Below are positions 1 to 6,644 of a DNA stretch of 6,745 bases, piece by piece. The DNA is from Candidatus Mediterraneibacter colneyensis (GTDB lineage Bacteria > Bacillota > Clostridia > Lachnospirales > Lachnospiraceae). The DNA is taken from positions 1 to 6,745 of the forward strand of contig DXEY01000130.1 of the NCBI GenBank assembly GCA_019114745.1. The letters run 5' to 3'. The translations under genes were made by a program, and so were the position numbers. Position 1 is the first letter of the stretch, and every line of letters begins with the position of its first letter. Below the pieces are notes generated by a model. It worked only from the letters and a program-made list of their open reading frames with translations. It was not told the DNA's origin and searched no databases.

Positions 1-38
1 TGAACTACTCCCTGTCACATATCATAACATATTCTTAT

Positions 39-70
39 TATAAAATAAATATTAATAATTTTATTTTATA
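39..70. repeat. AT-rich inverted repeat upstream of the YeiH-type gene
   Basis: A perfect 11-bp inverted repeat: TATAAAATAAA at 39-49 and TTTATTTTATA at 60-70, separated by 10 nt. A second dyad lies outside it: CATATCATAA at 18-27 and TTATGATATG at 77-86. The right arm of the outer dyad covers the candidate -10 hexamers of the downstream gene. Such nested symmetry could be an operator or a cruciform-forming element. The inner arms are pure A/T, so chance symmetry in AT-rich DNA is a real alternative. Confidence 0.4.
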
Positions 71-88
71 TATTTTTTATGATATGAT
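60..88 (+). promoter_or_regulatory. Possible sigma-A promoter for the YeiH-type gene
   Basis: Two overlapping TATGAT hexamers (78-83 and 83-88) resemble a -10 box. With the second, a weak -35 (TTTATT, 60-65) sits at 17-nt spacing. The DNA upstream is strongly A/T-rich and could act as an UP element. The -35 match is poor, so the promoter may need an activator, or the true -10 may be the first hexamer. Confidence 0.35.
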
Positions 89-114
89 AGCCCCGAAAAC
101 AAAAATCGGACTAC

Positions 115-120
115 GGAGGT
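115..120 (+). promoter_or_regulatory. Ribosome binding site of the YeiH-type gene
   Basis: GGAGGT lies 7 nt before the ATG at 128. It is a near-perfect Shine-Dalgarno sequence and fixes the start codon of the transporter gene. Confidence 0.85.
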
Positions 121-127
121 CACATCA

Positions 128-1135
128 ATGAATTTCCTGAAGAAGAACGGCGCGGGGCTTCTGCTCTGCCTTATCATCGCAATCCCATCCTGGTTCCTCG
201 GGCAGGCTGTCCCTGTCATCGGCGGGCCTGTATTCGCCATCCTCGCAGGCATGGCTGTCACACTGATCCTGACAAAGAAGGAGCCTTTTACCGCCGGGAT
301 CAACTATACGTCAAAGAAAATCCTGCAGGCTGCTGTCGTTTTCCTCGGTTTCGGAATGAACCTGACCGAGATTCTCGCAAAGGGGAAACAGTCACTTCCG
401 ATTATCATTTCCACCATCGCAACGTCGCTGATCCTGGCATATATCCTGTACAGGGCATTGAAACTCCGTACAAATAACGCGATCCTCGTGGGCGTCGGCT
501 CGTCCATTTGCGGGGGCAGTGCGATCGCCGCCACCGCCCCGGTCATCAATGCATCCGATGAAGAAGTGGCGCAGTCTATCTCCGTCATCTTCCTGTTTAA
601 CGTCGCCGCCGCACTGGTCTTTCCCGCACTTGGGGCGGCGCTGGGGCTGAGCAATGAAGGATTCGGGCTGTTTGCAGGAACTGCCATCAACGACACATCT
701 TCCGTCACAGCCGCCGCCACAGCATGGGACGGCATCCACGGAAGCAATACGCTGGAGTCCGCCGCGATCGTAAAAATGACAAGAACACTGGCGATCATCC
801 CGATCACTCTGGTTCTTGCCATCTGGCGCGGAAGAAAAGAAAAAAGCTCTGAGGGTTCTTCCTTCAGCTTGAAGAAATCTTTTCCGTTCTTTGTATTGTT
901 TTTCGTGCTGGCGTCCGTCGTCACGACCGTATTCCAGCTCCCCGCTGCAGTGACGGATCCTCTCAAGGAACTGAGCAAATTCCTGATTGTTATGGCAATG
1001 GCAGCCATCGGGCTCAACACAAACATCATAAAGCTGGTCAAAACAGGTGCAAAGCCGATCTTCACCGGGTTCTGCTGCTGGGTCGGGATTTCGCTTGTAA
1101 GTCTCGGAATGCAGCACATCCTCGGAATCTGGTAG
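128..1135 (+). CDS. YeiH-family membrane protein, putative sulfate exporter
   Basis: A 335-aa integral membrane protein of the YeiH / Cons_hypoth698 family (PF03601, formerly UPF0324), usually annotated as putative sulfate exporter family transporter. The length is close to that of E. coli YeiH (about 350 aa). About ten or eleven hydrophobic segments are visible, roughly at residues 9-27, 30-48, 66-80, 88-108, 117-138, 148-171, 178-198, 216-234, 252-270, 283-297 and 308-329. Family hallmarks are the GSSICGGSAIAATAP loop (124-138), the GTAINDTSSVTAA stretch (184-196) and KMTR (216-219). The ATG is preceded by a strong ribosome binding site. The gene stands alone: it converges on the aminotransferase gene, and a hairpin terminator follows. 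The family assignment is secure. The substrate is not: export of sulfate or related sulfur oxyanions is a family-level prediction. Long open frames on the opposite strand are shadows. Confidence 0.9.
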   Translation: MNFLKKNGAGLLLCLIIAIPSWFLGQAVPVIGGPVFAILAGMAVTLILTKKEPFTAGINYTSKKILQAAVVFLGFGMNLTEILAKGKQSLPIIISTIATSLILAYILYRALKLRTNNAILVGVGSSICGGSAIAATAPVINASDEEVAQSISVIFLFNVAAALVFPALGAALGLSNEGFGLFAGTAINDTSSVTAAATAWDGIHGSNTLESAAIVKMTRTLAIIPITLVLAIWRGRKEKSSEGSSFSLKKSFPFFVLFFVLASVVTTVFQLPAAVTDPLKELSKFLIVMAMAAIGLNTNIIKLVKTGAKPIFTGFCCWVGISLVSLGMQHILGIW

Positions 1136-1149
1136 AGGTATATAAAACA

Positions 1150-1207
1150 AAAGAGCCTGAGCCGCAGCCTAAGACACAAATGGTCTTAGCTGCAGCTCAG
1201 GCTCTTT
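1150..1207. terminator. Bidirectional terminator between convergent genes
   Basis: A long hairpin: 13 bp of perfect pairing (1150-1162 with 1195-1207), one mismatch, 4 bp, a single bulged C, then 7 bp (1169-1175 with 1183-1189), and a 7-nt loop (1176-1182). On the - strand the stem runs into TTTTGTTTTATA. On the + strand it is followed by TTTCACTGTTTTT. It lies 14 nt after the YeiH-type stop and 16 nt after the aminotransferase stop, so it can end both transcripts. The - strand U-tract is the better one. Confidence 0.88.
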
Positions 1208-1223
1208 CACTGTTTTTCAGCTC

Positions 1224-2510
1224 TTACATTTCACCGAGCAGTTTATCGATGCTCACCAGCTTCACGCTGAGCACGAAGATCTCTGCCGCCACGGAAAGTT
1301 CCTCCGGAGTCGGATAAGACGGAGCGATACGGATGTTGCTGTCATGCGGGTCTTTGCCGTACGGGTACGTAGCTCCGGCTCCTGTCATCACAAGTCCTGC
1401 CTCTTTTGCCTTCGCTACGATCGCCTTTGCGCATCCGTCGAGCGCGTCAAAGGAGATAAAGTACCCGCCGAGCGGTTTGATCCAGGAACCGATCTCCAGA
1501 CCGCCCAGCTCTCTCTCGAGCACGTCGATGACTGCCTCGAATTTCGGGCGCATGATGTCCGCATGTTTCTTCATGTGCTCCACGATTCCGTGCACATCTC
1601 CGAAGAAACGCACGTGGCGGAGCTGGTTCACCTTGTCATGTCCGATCGTCTGCATCTTCATCATATTGCGGATCTCATTTAAGTTCGCCTCGGAAGCTGC
1701 GAGCGCCGCGATACCGGATCCCGGGAAGCTGATCTTGGATGTGGAGGAGAATTTATATACCATATCCGGGTTGCCTGCCTTCTTACACTCGGACAGGATC
1801 TCAATCAGGTAGTCCTGCTTATCCTCATACAGGTGGTGCACGCAGTATGCGTTATCCCAGTAGATACGGAAGTCTTCTGCTGCAGGTTTCAGGTTTGCAA
1901 AACGGAATACCGTATCGTCGGAGTATGTGATCCCCTGCGGGTTGGAGTATTTCGGCACGCACCAGATACCTTTTACCGCCGGATCCTCATTTACATATTT
2001 CTCTACCAGATCCATATCCGGGCCTGTCGGCGTCATCGGGATATTGATCATCTCGATGCCAAAGTGCTCTGTGATCCCGAAATGACGGTCATATCCCGGC
2101 ACCGGGCAGAGGAATTTCACTTTATCGAGTTTGCACCACGGAGTGCTGCCGAGTACACCGTGAGTCATCGCGCGGGCAACAGTGTCGTACATCACGTTCA
2201 GGCTGGAGTTTCCGAAAATGATCACATTGTCTTTCGGAACTTCCATCATATCTGCGAGAAGCTGTTTCGCCTCGGCGATACCGTCCAGTCCGCCGTAGTT
2301 TCTGCAGTCTACGCCGTCTTCGCAGGTCAGGTCAGCGCTGCTGTTGAGCACATCCATCATCCCCATGGACAGATTGAGCTGCTCTGCCGACGGTTTACCG
2401 CGGGACATATCCAGTTTCAGGCCTTTTGCCTTGATCTCTGTGAAACGGGCTTCCAGCCCGCTTTTCAGTTCCAATAACTCTTCTTTACTTAAATCTTTGT
2501 ACGCTGTCAT
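1224..2510 (-). CDS. Class I PLP-dependent aminotransferase, aspartate aminotransferase-like
   Basis: A 428-aa cytoplasmic fold-type I aminotransferase. It transfers an amino group between an amino acid and a 2-oxo acid using pyridoxal phosphate. The likely PLP Schiff-base lysine is K259 in SSTSKISFPGSG. Other landmarks are SRGKP (36-40), NYGGLDG (71-77), N190 in SNPQG, D219 and Y222 in WDNAY, and the carboxylate-binding arginine R394 in NIRIAPS. The sequence resembles the divergent Aminotran_MocR family (PF12897, type Ic aspartate aminotransferases) more than classical AspC, and it has no GntR-type DNA-binding domain. Aspartate or another small amino acid as substrate is inferred from the family. 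The start is supported by GGAGGAG 7 nt upstream and a promoter ending 44 nt before the ATG. It is monocistronic, since terminators lie on both sides. Confidence 0.9.
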   Translation of the reverse strand: MTAYKDLSKEELLELKSGLEARFTEIKAKGLKLDMSRGKPSAEQLNLSMGMMDVLNSSADLTCEDGVDCRNYGGLDGIAEAKQLLADMMEVPKDNVIIFGNSSLNVMYDTVARAMTHGVLGSTPWCKLDKVKFLCPVPGYDRHFGITEHFGIEMINIPMTPTGPDMDLVEKYVNEDPAVKGIWCVPKYSNPQGITYSDDTVFRFANLKPAAEDFRIYWDNAYCVHHLYEDKQDYLIEILSECKKAGNPDMVYKFSSTSKISFPGSGIAALAASEANLNEIRNMMKMQTIGHDKVNQLRHVRFFGDVHGIVEHMKKHADIMRPKFEAVIDVLERELGGLEIGSWIKPLGGYFISFDALDGCAKAIVAKAKEAGLVMTGAGATYPYGKDPHDSNIRIAPSYPTPEELSVAAEIFVLSVKLVSIDKLLGEM

Positions 2511-2517
2511 TGCAGGA

Positions 2518-2524
2518 CTCCTCC
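2518..2524 (-). promoter_or_regulatory. Ribosome binding site of the aminotransferase gene
   Basis: GGAGGAG on the - strand, 7 nt before the ATG (2510-2508). It supports the chosen start. Confidence 0.85.
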
Positions 2525-2554
2525 ACTCTTTCTCTTTTTTTCGTCACTTTTGCT

Positions 2555-2583
2555 ATTGTATCGGATTTATGACGGTTCGTCAA
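2555..2583 (-). promoter_or_regulatory. Sigma-A promoter of the aminotransferase gene
   Basis: On the - strand, TTGACG (2583-2578) and TACAAT (2560-2555) are separated by exactly 17 nt. Each hexamer has five of six consensus bases. Transcription would start near 2548, giving a leader of about 38 nt. A short inverted repeat, AATGC-N6-GCATT (2582-2597), touches the -35 box and could be an operator, but the arms are only 5 bp. The rest of the 2511-2741 gap shows no other gene or known riboswitch fold. Confidence 0.8.
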
Positions 2584-2695
2584 TGCTTTCTTGCATTTTT
2601 CACCCTGAAAATCAAGATTTTTTTCTGCCGGTACCACATTTTTTGAAATTCAGCATATCGCTTCATTCATTTCATGGTTTGCAGGACATATAAAC

Positions 2696-2738
2696 AAAGA
2701 CAGCGTTTCAGAAAAAACTGTCCCGAAACGCTGTCTTT
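2696..2738 (-). terminator. Terminator of the scfA-scfB-secDF unit
   Basis: A perfect 14-bp stem (2725-2738 with 2696-2709) with a 15-nt loop starts 3 nt after the secDF stop codon. On the - strand the 3' arm ends in TCTTT and continues as GTTTATAT, a reasonable U-rich tail. It separates the secDF transcript from the aminotransferase promoter. Confidence 0.85.
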
Positions 2739-2741
2739 AAA

Positions 2742-5135
2742 TTAATGTCTTCTCTTCTTTTTTCTGGATCTCGACGACTTCTTACCGTTATTCTGTTTTA
2801 CGCCGGATGTTTCCGCCGTCTTGCCGTCAGGGATTCCCTGCCTGTCCGGTTCTGCCGCACCTGAGATCTTCCCTCCTGTTCCGGCAGTACCGATGGCTGC
2901 CACAGCGCCCCGCCGGGTTTTCATCACATACCACAGAGCGCCGGTGATACATACGGATGTATATGCCCCGCAGGCGATACCGACCATAAGCGGAGCGGCA
3001 AATTCTTTAATGGAGCTCACGCCCAGTACATAGAGCATAACGACCATGATAAATGTAGTCAGGTTCGTATAAATACTCCTCGTCAGTGTCTGCGTGATAC
3101 ATCTGTTTACCAGAACCTGAAGATTTTCCTTTGTATTGAGTTTCATTTCTTCGCGGATACGGTCGAAAATAACGATCGTCGCATTGATGGAATATCCCAC
3201 GATCGTCAGCATACACGCGATAAATGTGTTTCCCACTGAAACTCTGGCGATCACATAAAACGCCAGCACTACAAGTACGTCGTGTACCAGGGCGATAACC
3301 GCGCTGGACGCAAATCGTATATCTTTAAACCTGAACCAGATATAAAGCAGCATACATACTGTAGCGATGACCACCGCAACCACTGCATCTGCACGCATCT
3401 CAGAACTTACAGTAGAACTGATATTCTCAGTCCGGATATCTGCGGCTGCCACCTGGTAATTTTCTTCCATATACTGTGCGAACGCTTCCCGTTCCGTAAG
3501 ATCCAGCGACTGAGTCTTAAATACGACTTCCGTGCTGTCCTGTACGGTCTGCACCTGGATATTCGGGTCTCCGGTAATCTCTTCCAGATCCGGTATCATC
3601 TCGCTGTCGATCTCATCCAGTGTATACTCCTCGGCAAACGTAACCGTCGTAGAAGTTCCGCCCACAAAGTCCAGGCTGTAGTTCATCGCACCGATGTCCC
3701 TCGCATGGTTGATCCCCATTCCTACAAAACCGCTCACGCACAAAACAGCCGAAATAATAAAGAACACTCTTTTCTTTCCGAGGAAATCAATCGGCTCACG
3801 CTTTTTCAGCTTCTTTGCATACAGTTTCGGATTCCTGATGCCGACAGCATAAAATGCATTGATGATCAGGCGGGTAACAAACAGCGCTGTAAACATAGAC
3901 ACCGCAATACCCAGCGCCAGAGTCTGGGCAAATCCCCTGACGGTTCCGCTTCCTCTCAGCCAGAGGACTGCTGCCGCGATCAGCGTTGTTACATTGCCGT
4001 CGATGATGGCCGACATCGCCTTGTGGAATCCGGACTTCAGAGCCGCGTGTACAGATTTTCCTTCAGCCAGTTCTTCCTTTACACGGGCAAATATAATAAC
4101 ATTGGCATCCACTGCCATGCCGATGCCCAGGATAATACCCGCGATACCGGGCAGAGTCAGCGTAATGTCAAATGCGTTCAGAAGCACCAGGATCAGCCCT
4201 GTGTAGACCAGGAGCGCAAGGCTTGAGGCAAATCCGGGCAGCCGGTACACGAAGCACATAAAGATACATACAATGACAAGTCCGATCACTCCTGCCAGAA
4301 GGCTGGTGCTGACCGCCTCCTGCCCGAGCTGGGCGCCGACCACCTCAGAACTGATCTCTTTCAGCTCGATGTTCAGCCCTCCGATACGGATGGTAGACGC
4401 GATATTGTCCGCTTCTTCGTAGGTCATATTTCCCTCAATGGTAGCCTGTCCGTTCTGGATAATGGCATCAACCTGGGGAACGCTGATCAGATCTCCGTCG
4501 TAATAGATAGCAATGGTATCATTTCCATTGTTGTACGCCTCTTCTGTCGCCTGGGCAAACGCCTCCGTACCCTCGTCGTTGAGTCTGAGCTGTACGCCGT
4601 ACTGCGTTGCCCCTGTGGTGGAATCGGACATCGCACCCGCTGACGCCTCCTCCACTTCAGAGCCTGTCAGAACGATGGAGCCGTCTTCCTGGAGTTCCTC
4701 GATCGTCTTGTTCAGTTCATAGCCGGTTCCCTCTGCATTGAGCGTATAGTTCTCATTGCCTTCACTGTCCAGATGGCGGATGAAATACAGGGAGCCGGGC
4801 TGTCCCAGTTCCTCCAGTATCTGGTTGGCATCCTGCACACCCGGAATCTCGATACTGATCCGGTTATCGCCCACCTGGTAAGCCTGGGCTTCGGTGCTGT
4901 ACTCCTCTACACGTCTCTGGAGCTTGTAAACCGTGTCGTCCATGTCCTCCTGGGACGGCGTCTCTCCGGCGGCTTCGTAGGTGATACTCACACCGCCCTC
5001 CAGATCCAGCCCGAGATTAATATTTCTCGCTGCTCCCATCCCTTTGGAATTAAGCCCGTGGATCGTAGTGAACCCGAGAAGCGCGATCACTGCGGCGACC
5101 AGGATCAGGCTCAATATACCTCTGCTCTTTTTCAT
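2742..5135 (-). CDS. secDF: Fused protein translocase subunit SecDF
   Basis: A 797-aa fusion of SecD and SecF, the membrane subunits that use the proton gradient to help move proteins through SecYEG. SecD half: membrane segment at about 7-25, GLDLEGG (42-48), a large extracytoplasmic P1-type domain (about 50-265), then five membrane helices (about 273-425) with GIGMAVDANVIIFARVKEE, where D343 corresponds to the proton-relay aspartate of Thermus SecDF. SecF half: membrane segment at about 457-474, LDFVGGT (489-495 region), a second periplasmic-type domain (about 490-580), then helices from 583 to about 737 with HD at 618-619 and GYSINATIVIFDRIREE (647-663). The C-terminal tail (739-797) is Gly/Ala-rich, then strongly basic. 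AAAGGA lies 9 nt before the ATG. The start is 16 nt after the scfB stop, so co-transcription is likely. Fused SecDF is also found in Bacillus. Confidence 0.96.
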   Translation of the reverse strand: MKKSRGILSLILVAAVIALLGFTTIHGLNSKGMGAARNINLGLDLEGGVSITYEAAGETPSQEDMDDTVYKLQRRVEEYSTEAQAYQVGDNRISIEIPGVQDANQILEELGQPGSLYFIRHLDSEGNENYTLNAEGTGYELNKTIEELQEDGSIVLTGSEVEEASAGAMSDSTTGATQYGVQLRLNDEGTEAFAQATEEAYNNGNDTIAIYYDGDLISVPQVDAIIQNGQATIEGNMTYEEADNIASTIRIGGLNIELKEISSEVVGAQLGQEAVSTSLLAGVIGLVIVCIFMCFVYRLPGFASSLALLVYTGLILVLLNAFDITLTLPGIAGIILGIGMAVDANVIIFARVKEELAEGKSVHAALKSGFHKAMSAIIDGNVTTLIAAAVLWLRGSGTVRGFAQTLALGIAVSMFTALFVTRLIINAFYAVGIRNPKLYAKKLKKREPIDFLGKKRVFFIISAVLCVSGFVGMGINHARDIGAMNYSLDFVGGTSTTVTFAEEYTLDEIDSEMIPDLEEITGDPNIQVQTVQDSTEVVFKTQSLDLTEREAFAQYMEENYQVAAADIRTENISSTVSSEMRADAVVAVVIATVCMLLYIWFRFKDIRFASSAVIALVHDVLVVLAFYVIARVSVGNTFIACMLTIVGYSINATIVIFDRIREEMKLNTKENLQVLVNRCITQTLTRSIYTNLTTFIMVVMLYVLGVSSIKEFAAPLMVGIACGAYTSVCITGALWYVMKTRRGAVAAIGTAGTGGKISGAAEPDRQGIPDGKTAETSGVKQNNGKKSSRSRKKKRRH

Positions 5136-5151
5136 GATCTCATGTCCTTTC

Positions 5152-6558
5152 TTATTCTCTGTCCTGCATATCTGCCAGGGCGGCTTTTATCATAATCGCG
5201 CACTCCACACGCTTGCGCTCCATCTCACAGCTCACCTCGTAAGTGTCGTTGATCGTGTGATGGAATTTATAGGAATTTGCCATACATCCTCCGCTGCAGT
5301 AAAATCTTGCGAAGCACTTACGGCAGCTTTCTTTGGAATATACGCTGCACCCGCGGAATGCATCCGCGATCTCCGGCTTTGTAATCCCCTCGTCCACATT
5401 TCCCATAAGGAACTCTTCCTGTCCCACAAACTGGTGGCACGGATACAGATCCCCCCACGGGGTAACGGCAAGGTATTCTGTTCCGGAGCCGCAGCCCGAG
5501 AGACGTTTCGAGACGCAGGGGCCGCCTTCCAGGTCTATCATAAAGTGGAAGAAGGTAAATCCTCTTCCCTCACGCTCCCTTTCTACCATGATCTTTGCGA
5601 GTCTGTCATACTCATCAAAAATCACCGGGAGATCTTCCCTGCGGATCGCATAGGGATCTGTGTCGTCTCCGACGACCGGCTCGATGGAGATCTGCTCAAA
5701 TCCGAGCCCGGCAAAATGGAGCACGTCATTGGAAAAATCAAGGTTATTCCTTGTAAATGTTCCCCTTATGTAGTATTTCTGCTGGTTCCTGCTCTCCGCC
5801 AGTTTCTGGAACTTCGGGACGATCAGGTCATAGCTTCCTTTTCCGTTCCGGAATGGCCGCATCTTATCGTTGATTTCCTTTCTGCCGTCCAGGCTCAGCA
5901 CTACGTTGTCCATCTCGCGGTTGACAAACTCCTGCACCTCGTCGTTTAACAGTACGCCGTTTGTTGTCAGGGTGAAACGGAAATGCTTGTCGTGGAGTTT
6001 CTCCTGTTCCCTTCCGTATGCCACCAGGTCTTTTACGACCTGCCAGTTCATCAGTGGCTCCCCGCCGAAGAAATCGACTTCCAGGTTCCTTCTCTTTCCG
6101 GAGCTGGCGATCAGGAAGTCCAGCGCTTTTTTTCCCACTTCAAAAGACATGAGCGCACGTCTTCCGTGATATTCTCCCTCTTCCGCAAAACAATATTTAC
6201 ACGCCAGGTTGCAGTCATGGGCGATATGCAGGCAGAGCGCCTTCACAACTGTTTTCCGCTGCTTCACCTCATCAATAAAATCCTCATAGACATCCCGGGT
6301 GAACAATCTTCCCTCGCGGGTCAGGGTGACGACCGCGTCCAGGATATCGTCAAGATCCTGTCCGCTGTATGTTCCTCCGAGCTTCTCCTTCAGATAAGAC
6401 GCCGTCTCCGGCGCCTGCAGTGTCTCAGGCGTGTGGAACTCGTTTTGTTTCTCCAGCGCCCCGATCACGTCGTAAGCCGCCTGATCGACTACGTGCACCG
6501 CCCCGCTGTTTACATCGAGAACGATGTTATATCCATTATTCTGATACAAATGTATCAC
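5152..6558 (-). CDS. scfB: SCIFF peptide maturase, radical SAM/SPASM protein
   Basis: A 468-aa cytoplasmic radical SAM enzyme that forms a thioether bridge between a cysteine sulfur and a threonine carbon in the SCIFF precursor (ranthipeptide biosynthesis; characterised relatives are CteB and Tte1186's partner). Residues 1-90 form the PqqD-like precursor-recognition domain (NGYNIVLDVNSGAVHVVD at 8-25 is typical). The radical SAM core has the CxxxCxxC motif at C116, C120, C123, with the SAM-binding GGEP at 165-168. The SPASM region follows the pattern C356 ... G369-x4-C374 ... C412-x2-C415-x5-C421-x3-C425 ... C444, for two auxiliary 4Fe-4S clusters. The start codon is GTG. It is chosen because the conserved N-terminus begins there and GTGAGGT lies 6 nt upstream. 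The gene sits between scfA and secDF on one strand, with an 86-nt gap to scfA that holds a hairpin. It appears complete, with all expected cluster ligands present. Confidence 0.96.
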   Translation of the reverse strand: MIHLYQNNGYNIVLDVNSGAVHVVDQAAYDVIGALEKQNEFHTPETLQAPETASYLKEKLGGTYSGQDLDDILDAVVTLTREGRLFTRDVYEDFIDEVKQRKTVVKALCLHIAHDCNLACKYCFAEEGEYHGRRALMSFEVGKKALDFLIASSGKRRNLEVDFFGGEPLMNWQVVKDLVAYGREQEKLHDKHFRFTLTTNGVLLNDEVQEFVNREMDNVVLSLDGRKEINDKMRPFRNGKGSYDLIVPKFQKLAESRNQQKYYIRGTFTRNNLDFSNDVLHFAGLGFEQISIEPVVGDDTDPYAIRREDLPVIFDEYDRLAKIMVEREREGRGFTFFHFMIDLEGGPCVSKRLSGCGSGTEYLAVTPWGDLYPCHQFVGQEEFLMGNVDEGITKPEIADAFRGCSVYSKESCRKCFARFYCSGGCMANSYKFHHTINDTYEVSCEMERKRVECAIMIKAALADMQDRE

Positions 6559-6564
6559 AACTGT

Positions 6565-6571
6565 ACCTCAC
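6565..6571 (-). promoter_or_regulatory. Ribosome binding site supporting the GTG start of scfB
   Basis: GTGAGGT on the - strand, 6 nt before the GTG at 6558-6556. No in-frame ATG in the first hundred codons has comparable support, and the family N-terminus begins at this GTG. Confidence 0.75.
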
Positions 6572-6585
6572 TTTCACACATGCAT

Positions 6586-6614
6586 AAGGCAGCGGCTTTT
6601 TAGACCGCTGCCTT
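6586..6614 (-). promoter_or_regulatory. Hairpin between scfA and scfB, possible attenuator
   Basis: A perfect 10-bp, GC-rich stem, AAGGCAGCGG / CCGCTGCCTT (6605-6614 with 6586-6595), with a 9-nt loop. On the - strand it begins 30 nt after the scfA stop and ends 27 nt before the scfB start. The 3' side reads ATGCATGTG, so there is no U-tract and it is not a standard intrinsic terminator. A stabilising stem, an RNA processing site or a partial terminator, leaving more scfA than scfB message, would each fit. Confidence 0.65.
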
Positions 6615-6644
6615 CCCCCTTGTTCTTTTGTCGCTGCGATATGA

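Noticed and set aside
304..1179. Open frames of 291 and 252 codons on the - strand opposite the YeiH-type gene
   Set aside because: They lie opposite a clear family member and show no recognisable domain. One begins inside the terminator hairpin, and their composition (runs of Arg, Ser, Cys, Gly) fits antisense shadows of GC-rich codons.
2582..2597. AATGC-N6-GCATT inverted repeat at the -35 of the aminotransferase promoter as an operator
   Set aside because: The 5-bp arms are short enough to be expected by chance, and no regulator is visible. It is mentioned only in the promoter entry.
2344..2646. 100-codon + strand open frame reaching into the aminotransferase promoter region
   Set aside because: It starts antisense to the aminotransferase and ends in low-complexity T-rich DNA. 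No ribosome binding site was seen, and the product is Phe/Ser/Cys-rich with no domain.
3282..4226. 314-codon + strand open frame inside secDF
   Set aside because: It is antisense to conserved SecDF coding sequence. Its product is His/Arg/Cys-rich with no recognisable domain, and there is no ribosome binding site or promoter.
5141..5143. ATG just upstream of the secDF start on the - strand
   Set aside because: It is only 1 nt from the AAAGGA ribosome binding site, is out of frame with secDF, and reaches a stop after three codons.
4981..5949. 322-codon + strand open frame across the secDF-scfB junction
   Set aside because: It is antisense to two well-supported genes, has no family resemblance, and spans the intergenic gap only because stops happen to be absent.
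6586..6614. scfA-scfB hairpin as a standard intrinsic terminator
   Set aside because: No run of T follows the stem on either strand, and scfB behind it has no visible promoter of its own.
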